Assembly: GCA_963715405.1 (NCBI GenBank)
Contig: OY970239.1
Location: 868,001-932,000 of the forward strand
Origin: JALZKA01 sp963715405
Lineage (GTDB): Bacteria > Actinomycetota > Thermoleophilia > Solirubrobacterales > 70-9
Direction of reading: 5' to 3'
DNA length: 64,000 nt
The stretch's first letter is position 1; every line of letters starts with the position of its first letter. Of the stretch, positions 42,067 to 50,168 are shown one piece after another. A program made the translations under genes and the position numbers. Under the pieces are notes generated by a model that had not been told where the DNA came from, did not search any database, and saw nothing but the letters and a program-made list of their open reading frames with translations.

Positions 42067-43508
42067 GCACCCTGCACAAGATCGTGACGGCGCCGGCGCG
42101 GTTCGTGCACTCCGCTTGGCGGTTCGTCGATCCGAAGCTCAAGGTCGGGCGCATTCCGTACGCCCGCACGGCGCTTCTCATCCAGCTCGCCGCGGCGCTT
42201 CTCTTCGTCGGCTACACGCTGACGAAGAAGGACACGCTGTTGCCGTTCTCCGAAGAGCCCTACGAAGTGCAGGTGATGCTGGACGACGCCCAGGGCCTCA
42301 ATCCGGCGAAGGAGCCGGCCGCGGGCGTCGCGGGCGTCAACAACGGCAAGGTCACGGAGGCGGTAGTCGCCCCGAACGGGCAGGCGCTGGTGACGCTGCG
42401 CTTCGACCCCAGCATGCGAGGGAAGATCTTCGCCGACGCGACGGCCTTCGTCAGGCCCACGAGCGTCCTCCAGACCCTGATTGTGAACGTGGATCCGGGT
42501 ACGCCTAAGACTGGCCCGCTTCCCGCGGACGAAGTGATCGGGGCGGCAGATACGCGCTCCTCCGTGCACATCGACGAACTGACGGGCCTCCTGAACGCCG
42601 ACACCCAGGCCCAGACGCAGATCCTGATCTCTGAGGCTGCCAAGGCGCTCAAGGGGCGCGAGCCCGAACTGCGCCAGATTCTTGCCGAGCTCGGCCGCCT
42701 CACGGACTCGGCCACGCCGATTGCCGAAGCGCTCGCCGATCGCAGGCGCCTGCTCACAAAGCTCACCGACAATATGGACGATCTGTTCACAACGCTTGGC
42801 CAGCGCGGCACGCAGCTCGCGTCGGCGATTCAGGCCGGATCGGACACGCTCGCGGTGACTGCCTCGCGTGAGACCGAGCTGGCCGAGGCCACCAGCCAAC
42901 TGGCGCCAACGCTGACCGAGACGCAGAACGCGCTCTCATCGACCCGCGAGCTGGCCAACTCGCTGAATCCGGCGCTCGACGAGCTCATCCCGGTCGCCGG
43001 CGAGGTTGGTCCCGCCGCGACCCGGCTACGCGCGCTCCTTCCGAAGCTGGACAAGCTGGTCACTACCGCCGACGGCCTCGTCGACGACGGAGCCGAACCG
43101 GTCGCGCTCTTCTCGGAGGGCCTCCGCGGGCTCTCCGAGCGGGTGCGAAGCGACCAGGTGCCGGCGCTGGTTGAGCTCGTGGACTTGGTGGACCTTCTCT
43201 TCGACTACCGGTTCGGCCTGGTTCAGTTCGCCGAGGTGATCTCGAGCGTCACCTCGATGAACCGCCAGGCCGGACCCTTTGCGCAGTTCGCGGTCATCAA
43301 CGCCGAGTTGACGCCGGAGGGACTCGGTCTGCCGGCCGCCGCCGCCAGATCTCGCAGCGGCGAGTCGTCCGAGCTCGAAACCTTGCTCGCGGCCGCGCTC
43401 GAGCGAACCTGCTTGCAGAACCCCGCTTCGTGCCTCCTTCGCTTCCGCATCCCGGGTCTGCCACCCGATCCCGTTCTCGACGAGGTCCGGGAGGAGCTGA
43501 GCGAGTAA
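42063..43508 (+). CDS. mceE: MCE family protein 5 of 6
   Basis: 481 residues. The leader helix is further in than usual (LLIQLAAALLFVGYTLT at about 40-56). The MCE domain is about residues 64-145 (EVQVMLDDAQGLNPAKEPAA; VAGVNNGKVTEAVV). A helical rod with many Thr/Ala heptads and a C-terminal Cys pair (CLQNPASCLLRFRIPG) follow. The fifth Mce protein is a lipoprotein in mycobacteria; here there is no lipobox. Confidence 0.92.
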   Translation: MSTLHKIVTAPARFVHSAWRFVDPKLKVGRIPYARTALLIQLAAALLFVGYTLTKKDTLLPFSEEPYEVQVMLDDAQGLNPAKEPAAGVAGVNNGKVTEAVVAPNGQALVTLRFDPSMRGKIFADATAFVRPTSVLQTLIVNVDPGTPKTGPLPADEVIGAADTRSSVHIDELTGLLNADTQAQTQILISEAAKALKGREPELRQILAELGRLTDSATPIAEALADRRRLLTKLTDNMDDLFTTLGQRGTQLASAIQAGSDTLAVTASRETELAEATSQLAPTLTETQNALSSTRELANSLNPALDELIPVAGEVGPAATRLRALLPKLDKLVTTADGLVDDGAEPVALFSEGLRGLSERVRSDQVPALVELVDLVDLLFDYRFGLVQFAEVISSVTSMNRQAGPFAQFAVINAELTPEGLGLPAAAARSRSGESSELETLLAAALERTCLQNPASCLLRFRIPGLPPDPVLDEVREELSE

Positions 43509-44890
43509 TGGATCATCGCATCCCAAAGACAGGCGTCGCGGTATCGATCGGGCTCGCCATCGCGGCTCTCATCACGTTCCTCTTCTTGAACAACCGCTTC
43601 GAGGGCCCCGACCCCACCGAGCTTTTGACCTCGAGCTTCGAGCTCACGGCCGAGTTCGAGTCGACCAAGAAGCTCCCCACGAAGCAGCCGGTGCTCTTCA
43701 AGGGGATTTCAATCGGGCGTGTGAACAAGGTGAGCTGGGACCCCGAGGCGCAGGTGTCGGTCGTCACCTTCACCCTCGAGGACGACTTCGAGATCCACGA
43801 GGACGCCGTCATGCAGATCGGTGAGCGAAGCCTTCTCGGCGACCCCTACCTCAATCTGCTCACACGCGGTTCGGACTCCGAGCCTCAGCTCGAGGCGGGC
43901 GACGAGCTCGCCCAGACGAAGCCGAGCGTTGACTTCGACGAGGCACTCGCCTTCCTCGACGAGGAGGGCCGCGAGCGCGTCAAGTCGCTGATCGGCACGG
44001 TCGGCCGCGGCCTGTCACCGAAGGGGAACGGTGCTGCGCTGAACGCCACGGTCGGCGGCACGGCCAAGACGATCTCAGAGCTGAACGACCTAACGCTCAC
44101 GCTCCAAGGCCAGGAGGATGAGCTCGCTCGCCTGGTTTCCGACGCGAGCACCGTCCTCTCGGAGATCGGGAGCCGCGAGGACTCCGTCCGCACAATCGTC
44201 AGCTCGGGGCGCAAGACCCTCGACGCGCTCGCCCAGAACACGGATTCGGTCGATCAGGCCCTCGCCGAGCTGCCCGGCCTCCTCGAGTCGGGACGCGTCG
44301 CGCTCGCGAAGGCCGAGCCCCTGATCGCCGAGGCCACGCCGCTTGTCGCCGACCTCACGGATCTGGCTCCGGATCTGAAGATCGCGTTCGACGACACTCG
44401 CGAGTACTCCCTTGCGCGCATGCTCGACGAGCTCCTGGCCACGGTCGAAGGCCTGACGCCGCTTCGGAAGGTGGGCGTTCCGGTGCTCAAGGATCTGCGA
44501 GTGCTGCTCGTGCGGCTCGAGCCCCTCGTGAGGGCGATCGCGCCGGCGACCCGCAATCTCGTACCGGCGCTCGACTACCTCGTGCCTAGGGTGAACGCGA
44601 TCGCCGGCCTCTATGCGCTCGTTGCCGCGAACGCGATGGGCCAGGACGAGGTCGGCCGCTACCTCCGCGCAGGGTTCACCTTCGAGCCGGGCGAGTTCTC
44701 CGACAACCCGACGCCGGGCACACGCTGCGATCCCGAGACGCAGAACGTCCCGCCGAATGTGGGCTTCTGCTTCAACCCGTACCCCGGCCCGAACGACGCC
44801 CTCGACCCGCAGCCGTTCACCGGCGAGTACCCGCGGATCATCCCGTGCACGGTCCCGCCACGCTCCACGCCGCAAAAGCCGTGTGAGTAG
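43508..44890 (+). CDS. mceF: MCE family protein 6 of 6
   Basis: 460 residues. ATG at 43508 in a TAATG overlap. Leader VSIGLAIAALITFLFLNN, MCE domain about residues 40-120 (FESTKKLPTKQPVLFKGISI; IGRVNKVSWD), helical rod, and a Cys-containing tail (CDPETQNVPPNVGFCFNPYP) that ends with PCE. It closes the eight-gene cluster. A GC palindrome follows 22 bases after the stop. Confidence 0.92.
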   Translation: MDHRIPKTGVAVSIGLAIAALITFLFLNNRFEGPDPTELLTSSFELTAEFESTKKLPTKQPVLFKGISIGRVNKVSWDPEAQVSVVTFTLEDDFEIHEDAVMQIGERSLLGDPYLNLLTRGSDSEPQLEAGDELAQTKPSVDFDEALAFLDEEGRERVKSLIGTVGRGLSPKGNGAALNATVGGTAKTISELNDLTLTLQGQEDELARLVSDASTVLSEIGSREDSVRTIVSSGRKTLDALAQNTDSVDQALAELPGLLESGRVALAKAEPLIAEATPLVADLTDLAPDLKIAFDDTREYSLARMLDELLATVEGLTPLRKVGVPVLKDLRVLLVRLEPLVRAIAPATRNLVPALDYLVPRVNAIAGLYALVAANAMGQDEVGRYLRAGFTFEPGEFSDNPTPGTRCDPETQNVPPNVGFCFNPYPGPNDALDPQPFTGEYPRIIPCTVPPRSTPQKPCE

Positions 44891-44911
44891 GCCGGCGGTA
44901 CGGCTCCGCCA

Positions 44912-44957
44912 CGAACGTCCCACGCTACCCCCTATAGGGGGTACTCCGGAACGTTCG
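44912..44957. promoter_or_regulatory. Nested palindrome, CsoR-like operator or terminator
   Basis: The centre is a perfect 18-bp palindrome, TACCCCCTATAGGGGGTA (44925-44942). It is flanked symmetrically at seven bases by a second pair of arms, CGAACGT and ACGTTCG. G/C tracts bracketed by TA are the shape of CsoR/RcnR-family metal-sensor operators. No T-run follows, so termination is less likely. The site sits 28 bases before a small cysteine-containing protein gene. Confidence 0.45.
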
Positions 44958-44985
44958 CCAGGAAATGCCATGAGCCCCGCGAGCC

Positions 44986-45333
44986 ATGAGTAAGAACGTC
45001 ATCGCCTTGCTTGTCGTGATCGGCCTGTTCGCGCTCGTCGGTGCGCTTGCCTACCGGCCGGCCGCCTTCATCGGCGTCCAGCCCGGAGCTCTGGCGCATT
45101 CCGTCGGCGACGAAGACGACCCGCCGTTTCCCGAGAACTGTCTGCAACGCGACGACGACGTCTGGTCCTGCCGCATCTACGTGAAAGGCATCAAGGCCCC
45201 CGTCGGATTCGCCGTCGAGACGCGCAGCCTCGGCTGCTGGGACGCGTGGCGAGGCAGGAAAGCACCGGGCTCGGCGGAAGACGCGGACCGCTCAGGCTGT
45301 ATCAACGGCCTCGACTTCGCGTTCGGCGATTGA
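44986..45333 (+). CDS. Small membrane-anchored protein with four cysteines
   Basis: 115 residues: an N-terminal helix (VIALLVVIGLFALVGALAY) then an extracytoplasmic domain with Cys in PENCLQRDDDVWSCRIYV, SLGCWDAW and RSGCINGLDF. Four cysteines suggest two disulfides or a metal site. I do not recognise a family. It begins 28 bases after the nested palindrome, which may control it. Confidence 0.6.
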   Translation: MSKNVIALLVVIGLFALVGALAYRPAAFIGVQPGALAHSVGDEDDPPFPENCLQRDDDVWSCRIYVKGIKAPVGFAVETRSLGCWDAWRGRKAPGSAEDADRSGCINGLDFAFGD

Positions 45334-45347
45334 CCCTCATCCCTTTC

Positions 45348-45400
45348 TCGCCGAGAGTCGTCTCGCGGGACTATGTGTCCCGTTATCTCACTCTCGGCGA
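45348..45400. terminator. Nested inverted repeat between convergent genes
   Basis: Outer arms TCGCCGAGAGT (45348-45358) and ACTCTCGGCGA (45390-45400) enclose an inner stem CGGGAC/GTCCCG (45366-45382). It lies between convergent stops, overlaps the last 13 bases of the minus-strand gene, and can fold on either strand: a likely bidirectional terminator. Confidence 0.65.
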
Positions 45401-45786
45401 AGATGGTCCGGCTCGTCGGCGACTCGATAGGCCAGGAGGTACGCCGCCGCTAGCAGCAGCGGGATCGTCGCGACCGCCGGCCAGCGAAAGAGAGGCAGGC
45501 TCAGGAAGACGACGCCGAGTGCGAGGAAGCCGGCGATGAGGCCGGCGAGCCTTGCTCGCCTGCCCGTGGCGTAGAGGCGCCACGCTGACGCGATCTCGAA
45601 AGCGGCGGCCAGGCCCATGACCACTCCCCAGGTGCCGAGCGAGAAGTAGAGGTCGCCGCCGACCGGGCTGCCCGCGATCTCGCGGACATTCGCTTCGAGG
45701 CGAGCCGCGCCCGTGATTGCCGCGATGGCCAGGATCGCGTGGACGGCCCCGGCGGCGAGGAGCAGCGCGGCGGCGAGCCGGCTCAC
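45388..45786 (-). CDS. Four-helix hypothetical membrane protein
   Basis: 132 residues with four clear membrane helices (AAALLLAAGAVHAILAIAAI, GVVMGLAAAFEIASAW, AGLIAGFLALGVVFLSLPLF, VATIPLLLAAAYLLAY) and short loops. Family not recognised. Its ATG overlaps the AarF stop by four bases (ATGA), so the two are co-translated, which suggests a functional link to the kinase-like protein. Confidence 0.65.
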   Translation of the reverse strand: MSRLAAALLLAAGAVHAILAIAAITGAARLEANVREIAGSPVGGDLYFSLGTWGVVMGLAAAFEIASAWRLYATGRRARLAGLIAGFLALGVVFLSLPLFRWPAVATIPLLLAAAYLLAYRVADEPDHLRRE

Positions 45787-47162
45787 GCTCGGCGGGCGAG
45801 GAACTCCGCTTCCTGGCGCCCGAGCTCGGTAACGGGATCATCCCCGTACATCCATTCGCGCGCGATGCGGTGCCAGTTCGCGGTCGCCTCGAGCTCGCCG
45901 AGCACGGCCAGGACGAGGAGCTCGAGGCGGCGGCCGATCAGGTGCTCGGGGTTCATGTCCTGGTGGCGCATGGTGCGAAAGTGGGTTGAACGCGGGTCTC
46001 CCGCCTGGATCGCGATCCGCTGGACGGCGGCTCGCGTGATCTGCGCCTCGTCGTCAGTGATGTACCACCAGATCGCATCCTCGACGTAGGCCATCAGCTC
46101 GTCGGGGCTAACGCGATCGGGCTGGGGGAGGAAGCCGTTCTCGGCCCAGAGGCGGTGAAGCTCGACCGCGTCTCTCTCGGACGCCGCCCGGCCAGTCGCG
46201 AGCTCGACCTCCATCTCGCGCTTCCCCAGCTCCTTGAAGAGGCCGAAGTCGATGAACGCGATCTTCCCGTCGGCCATCCGGATCATGTTCCCCGGGTGGG
46301 GGTCGCCGGAGAAGCGGCGATGCCGGTACATCGAGCCGAAGTAGAAACGAAAGACGATCTCCCCGATCCGGTTTCGCTCCTCCTCGTCACCCGACGTGAG
46401 CTGCTCGAACCGGTCGCCCTCGACGAACTCGGTGACGATGATCCGCTCTCGGCACATCTCGGTCACAACCGGCGGGATGAAGATGAAGGGGTGGCCGCGA
46501 TAGAGCCGGGCAAGCGTGCGGTGATTCGAGGCCTCGAGCTCGTAGTCGAGCTCTTCGATGATCCGTGCGCGGATCTCGTCGGCAACCGCTTTCACATCCA
46601 TCTGAGGCGTGATCCGCTTCGCCAGGCGCATCAGCATCCCGAGGTTCTGCATGTCCGCGCGGACGGCGTCGTTCACGCCGGGATACTGAACTTTGATCGC
46701 GACGTCGCGCCCGTCGTGGAGTCGGCCCCGGTAGACCTGTCCGATCGAGGCGGCGGCGACCGGGGCGGGGTCGAGCTCGGCGAACGCCTCAGACGGCGGC
46801 TGGCCGAGCTCATCTCGAATCACCTTCGACATCTGCTCGAACGAGACGGTCGGCGCCGAGTCGCGGAGCGCCGCCAGCTTGGCCTGAAACTCCTCCTGGT
46901 ACTCCTCCGGCACGAGGCCGAGATCGACGAACGAGAGCACCTGCCCGACCTTCATCGCTGCGCCCTTCATCCCTCCGAGCACCGTCACGATCTGCTCGGC
47001 CGTCTCGATCTGGCGCCGCTCGAGCGCCTTGTCGGAGCCCTCGGGCGAGCGGACGACGTTCGCCGCCTTCGTCCCGGCCTGGCGGACCGCCACGTTTGCG
47101 GTCGCGCGGCCGATCTTCGCCATCCGCGAGATCCGGCCGGTGGGGAGCTTCTCGTCGGGCAT
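45783..47162 (-). CDS. ABC1/AarF (UbiB-type) atypical kinase, copy 2
   Basis: About 459 residues from ATG 47162 (MPDEKLPTGRIS). It has the same motifs as copy 1: AMKVGQVLSFVD, AAASIGQVYRG, VAIKVQYPG, EELDYELEASN, SGDPHPGN and IAFIDFGLFK. Sequence similarity to copy 1 is high through the core, so they are recent paralogs or parallel members of the same clade. A longer start at 47219 would run into the riboswitch region and is less likely. The gene is divergent from the B12 riboswitch operon. Confidence 0.9.
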   Translation of the reverse strand: MPDEKLPTGRISRMAKIGRATANVAVRQAGTKAANVVRSPEGSDKALERRQIETAEQIVTVLGGMKGAAMKVGQVLSFVDLGLVPEEYQEEFQAKLAALRDSAPTVSFEQMSKVIRDELGQPPSEAFAELDPAPVAAASIGQVYRGRLHDGRDVAIKVQYPGVNDAVRADMQNLGMLMRLAKRITPQMDVKAVADEIRARIIEELDYELEASNHRTLARLYRGHPFIFIPPVVTEMCRERIIVTEFVEGDRFEQLTSGDEEERNRIGEIVFRFYFGSMYRHRRFSGDPHPGNMIRMADGKIAFIDFGLFKELGKREMEVELATGRAASERDAVELHRLWAENGFLPQPDRVSPDELMAYVEDAIWWYITDDEAQITRAAVQRIAIQAGDPRSTHFRTMRHQDMNPEHLIGRRLELLVLAVLGELEATANWHRIAREWMYGDDPVTELGRQEAEFLARRA

Positions 47163-47221
47163 CGGCGTTCGCCATCTTCGCAGGCGCTTGACGGGCGGGA
47201 TAGACTCGCCCGTGTACATAC

Positions 47222-47390
47222 GGCCGCGTGGTCAAGGGAAGTCCGGTGAGAAACCGGCGCGGTCCCGCCACTGTGACCGGCGAAGCGAATCGCGACGCAC
47301 GAAGAGTGCGAGCCACTGGGAGCCCTCCGGGCCCCGGGAAGGTGCGAGACGTAGGCCGGAAGCCAGGAGACCTGCCCCGCGGTCAGCCAA
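47222..47390 (+). ncRNA. Cobalamin (B12) riboswitch
   Basis: Conserved core blocks are present in order: GTCAAGGGAAGTCCGGTGAG, then AAACCGGCGCGGTCCCGCCA, CTGTGAC (B12 core), and downstream GGCCGGAAGCCAGGAGACCTGCC-like J6/3 to P7 sequence at about 47354-47376. This is the class-I cobalamin aptamer (RF00174-type). It controls the DUF4430/ECF operon and represses when coenzyme B12 is plentiful. Exact ends are estimated. Confidence 0.95.
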
Positions 47391-47418
47391 TCCAAGCGTC
47401 GCTTCGTGTGGCGCATCG

Positions 47419-47437
47419 ACCCCCCGCGGAAAGGGGT
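47419..47437 (+). promoter_or_regulatory. Putative ribosome-binding-site sequestering hairpin
   Basis: ACCCC (47419-47423) can pair with GGGGT (47433-47437), burying part of AAGGGGTGG, the Shine-Dalgarno sequence of the gene starting at 47447. This would be the translational expression platform of the B12 riboswitch. No T-run is present, so attenuation by transcription termination is less likely. Confidence 0.5.
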
Positions 47438-47446
47438 GGCTCTCAA

Positions 47447-48358
47447 ATGAGAAAGTCCATCGCGCCCGTCGTCGGCGCAATCGCAACATTGGTCCTGCTC
47501 GCAGCTCCTGCGGTAGAGGCCAAGTCCAAATACGCGGACGTCCGCGTCGTCACCAACGACGGCACGACTCTTGCCGACCATCGACAGTACACGGACAACG
47601 TGACCGTCAAGGCGTCACGCAGAGCGGACTGCTTCGGGAAATCGAATCCATCATCCAACCGCAGCTACGAGCTGAACAGCCCTAATGTCCTGGGCGCTCT
47701 GATCGACGCGTCGAAGAGCGACCCGGACCTCGAGCCCCTCCTCATCACGGACGCCTTCGCCGATGACGGCTTCGGGTTCGGCGTTTGCGACATCGGCGGC
47801 ATCGAAACAACCGGCTTCTCATACTGGTACCTGGCGGTCAACGGCGTCGGCGCCTCCACAGGCCCCGACCTCATTCCGGCCGGGAACGGAGACCGGCACC
47901 TGTGGTACCTGACCACGGGCAACGAGGCGGGCTTTCCATCTGAGCTCTCGGTCGACGCACCGTCGAGAGTGCTTGCCGGCGAGCCGTTCACGGTGACTGT
48001 CAGCCGCACCCTGGCCGATGGTTCGACGCAGCCGGCCGCCGGCGCGACGGTGGGTGGGGAGACGACCGGGTCCAACGGAACGGCCGAGCTCACCGTGGAC
48101 GGAAGGATCACCAGGCTCGTCGCGACCGGTGGGCCGGATGATGTGTTCTCGGACGAGGTCAAGGTCTGCGCGGCCGCGACGCTCTCCGCATGCCCCAAGC
48201 ACTTCGGCCTGAGGATCTACGGGTCTGGTGAAGACGACCGGATTCGCTCGACTCCGGGCGCAGACGTGATCAAGTGCGGAGGCGGGGACGACGTCGTGCT
48301 CGGAGCGCAGGAGGCAGATCGCATTAGTGGGAGCTGCGAGACGGTGAATCGCGTCTAG
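47447..48358 (+). CDS. Secreted DUF4430 (transcobalamin beta-domain-like) protein
   Basis: About 303 residues. The ATG at 47447 has AAGGGGTGG upstream and starts a signal peptide (IAPVVGAIATLVLLAAPAVEA). The DUF4430 domain covers about 30-160: LGALIDASKSDPDLEPLLIT, then FGVCDIGGIETTGFSYWYLA and NGVGASTGPDLIPAGNGDRH, the arrangement of the beta-domain of intrinsic factor/transcobalamin. A beta-sandwich (about 170-245) and a C-terminal RTX-like calcium segment (GSGEDDRI, CGGGDDVVLGAQEADRISG) follow. It is the first gene under the B12 riboswitch and a likely extracellular corrinoid binder. Confidence 0.85.
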   Translation: MRKSIAPVVGAIATLVLLAAPAVEAKSKYADVRVVTNDGTTLADHRQYTDNVTVKASRRADCFGKSNPSSNRSYELNSPNVLGALIDASKSDPDLEPLLITDAFADDGFGFGVCDIGGIETTGFSYWYLAVNGVGASTGPDLIPAGNGDRHLWYLTTGNEAGFPSELSVDAPSRVLAGEPFTVTVSRTLADGSTQPAAGATVGGETTGSNGTAELTVDGRITRLVATGGPDDVFSDEVKVCAAATLSACPKHFGLRIYGSGEDDRIRSTPGADVIKCGGGDDVVLGAQEADRISGSCETVNRV

Positions 48359-48360
48359 CC

Positions 48361-49293
48361 ATGCCGCTCGCCCGCACGCTTGCGCCGGCGCTCGCGGCCC
48401 TCGCGGCCGTGGCGCTCGGCGCAGGCTGCGGTTTCGGCGAGGGTGAGTCGACGGAGGGCGAGGCGACGCTGACCGTGACGCGCGACTACGGGGCCGAGCA
48501 GGTCCTGGAAGCGACCGCTCAAGACCCGGCTGAATCCGAGACGGTGATGCGCATGCTCGACCGCGAGGCAGAGATAGAAACCCGGTACGGGGGCGGTTTC
48601 GTCGATTCCATCGAGGGCATCGAGGGCTCGGTTTTCGAGGGCGGGCGTAGCTTCGACTGGTTTTTCTACGTGAACGGGGTCGAGTCTCCGGTCGGGTCTG
48701 CGGACAGGCCGGTTCGCGGCGGGGACAGGATTTGGTGGGATCACCGCGACTGGACCGAGGCGATGCGCGTGCCGGCCGTGGTCGGCTCGTGGCCCGAGCC
48801 CTTCCTCCAGGCATCCGCCGGGCCGGACCGCGCGAGCGTGCGGGTCGAGTGCGCCGGCCCGAAGACGCCATGCCAGGCCGCCCAAGACGCCCTCGCGGAC
48901 GCCGGGGTGAGCGCCGTGGTGGATGAGCTCGGCTCGGACGAGCCCGGCCGATCGCTGCGCCTAATCGTGGGCGAGTGGGAGGAGATCCGAAGCGACGAGA
49001 CCGTCGGTTTGATCGAGAGCGGGCCGCGGTCCAGCGGGGTTTTCGCCCGCTACGGAAGGGGTGCGTTCGAGCTTCTCGACGTGCGGGGCGCGGATGCGGG
49101 CGAGGGCGAAGGCCTGGTTGCAGCCACGCGCAACGGGGAAGGCCCGCCGACTTGGATCGCCACCGGCATCACGCCCGATGCCGTGACGGAGGCGGTCGCC
49201 CTCCTCTCCGACGACGGATTGCGCGACCGCTACGCGGTCGCCGTCTCGGACGGCCAGGCAATCTCGCTTCCGGTCCCGGAGGGCGGCGGGTGA
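48361..49293 (+). CDS. DUF4430 lipoprotein (putative corrinoid-binding)
   Basis: 310 residues. The signal ends in a lipobox (AALGAGCGFG), so it is a membrane-anchored lipoprotein. The DUF4430 domain is at about 35-140: ATLTVTRDYGAEQVL, GGGFVDSIEGIEGSVFEGGR, then SFDWFFYVNGVESPVGSADR and GGDRIWWDHRDW. The remaining 170 residues form an alpha/beta domain with GPPTWIATGITPDAVTEAVA, family not recognised. It lies two bases after the first DUF4430 gene. It would hold the vitamin near the ECF transporter. Its stop overlaps the EcfT start (GTGA). Confidence 0.82.
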   Translation: MPLARTLAPALAALAAVALGAGCGFGEGESTEGEATLTVTRDYGAEQVLEATAQDPAESETVMRMLDREAEIETRYGGGFVDSIEGIEGSVFEGGRSFDWFFYVNGVESPVGSADRPVRGGDRIWWDHRDWTEAMRVPAVVGSWPEPFLQASAGPDRASVRVECAGPKTPCQAAQDALADAGVSAVVDELGSDEPGRSLRLIVGEWEEIRSDETVGLIESGPRSSGVFARYGRGAFELLDVRGADAGEGEGLVAATRNGEGPPTWIATGITPDAVTEAVALLSDDGLRDRYAVAVSDGQAISLPVPEGGG

Positions 49294-50168
49294 TCGCGCC
49301 GCTCGTGTACGTGCCGCGCCGGACGGCCCTTGGCCGCGCTGGGACGCTCGCGGCGAGCGCCTACCTCGCGGCGTTCGCTGCCGTCGCCTTTGCGTTCTCG
49401 CATCCCCTCATGCTCGCGGCCGACGCTCTCGCCGTGATCGTGGCAGGTCTCCTCGCGGGGACCGGCCGCGCGCTCGCGGCGTCCGCGCGGTTCGCCGCGC
49501 TGCTCGCCGTGCTCATGGTCGCAACGAACGCGATCGCATCGCAGCGGGGCGACACGATCCTGGTTCGGGGCCCCGAAGCCCCGGTCCTCGGCACGATCGA
49601 CGTCAGCGCCGAGGCTCTCGCCGAGGGGGGCGTGCTCGCGCTTCGAATCGCCATCGTGATCGCGGCTTTCGCCGTGTTTACGGCCGCCGTCAACCCCGAC
49701 CGAGTGCTTCGCATGCTCCGGCCCGTCGCGCGACGCTCGGCGCTGACGGCGACGCTCGTCGTGCGCTCCGTTCCGCTCGCGGCGGCCGATCACGCACGCC
49801 TTCGCGATGCCGCGGCGCTTCGCGGTCCGGGGGCCGCGCCCGTGTCCCGATCGGCGCTGGTCCGTCGCCTCGTCGCGGGCTCGCTCGATCGCTCTCTGGA
49901 CGCCGCAGCCGCCCTTGAGCTTCGCGGCTACGCGAAGGCGGCCCCCGGCCGGGCGCGGCGACTCCCGCGCTCGCCTGTCGATGCCGCGTTCTGGGCGGTC
50001 GCCGCCGCCGTGACCCTTTTCGGCGTGTTCGTGCTCGCGAGCGATGCTGCGGCCTATGAGGCATATCCCCTCATCGCATCAGGGATCGAGCCCTGGGGCC
50101 TGGCGTTCGCGCTAACGCTCCCGGCGCTCGCGGCCGTCCCGTATCTGACGGAGGCGTCTCGGCGATGA
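49290..50168 (+). CDS. ecfT: ECF transporter T component
   Basis: About 292 residues from GTG 49290, four-base overlap with the lipoprotein gene. It has about five or six membrane helices (LGRAGTLAASAYLAAFAAVA; IAIVIAAFAVFTAAV), a cytoplasmic coupling region with NPDRVLRMLRP, and the Ala-Arg-Gly-type motif in ALELRGYAKAAPG that docks on the ATPases. It is the transmembrane scaffold joining the S component to the ATPase. A longer frame upstream is open but not T-component-like. Confidence 0.85.
   Translation: MIAPLVYVPRRTALGRAGTLAASAYLAAFAAVAFAFSHPLMLAADALAVIVAGLLAGTGRALAASARFAALLAVLMVATNAIASQRGDTILVRGPEAPVLGTIDVSAEALAEGGVLALRIAIVIAAFAVFTAAVNPDRVLRMLRPVARRSALTATLVVRSVPLAAADHARLRDAAALRGPGAAPVSRSALVRRLVAGSLDRSLDAAAALELRGYAKAAPGRARRLPRSPVDAAFWAVAAAVTLFGVFVLASDAAAYEAYPLIASGIEPWGLAFALTLPALAAVPYLTEASRR

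Noticed and set aside
47163..47219. Longer start for the second AarF gene
   Set aside because: It adds unconserved residues and reaches the riboswitch promoter region; ATG 47162 fits the family better.
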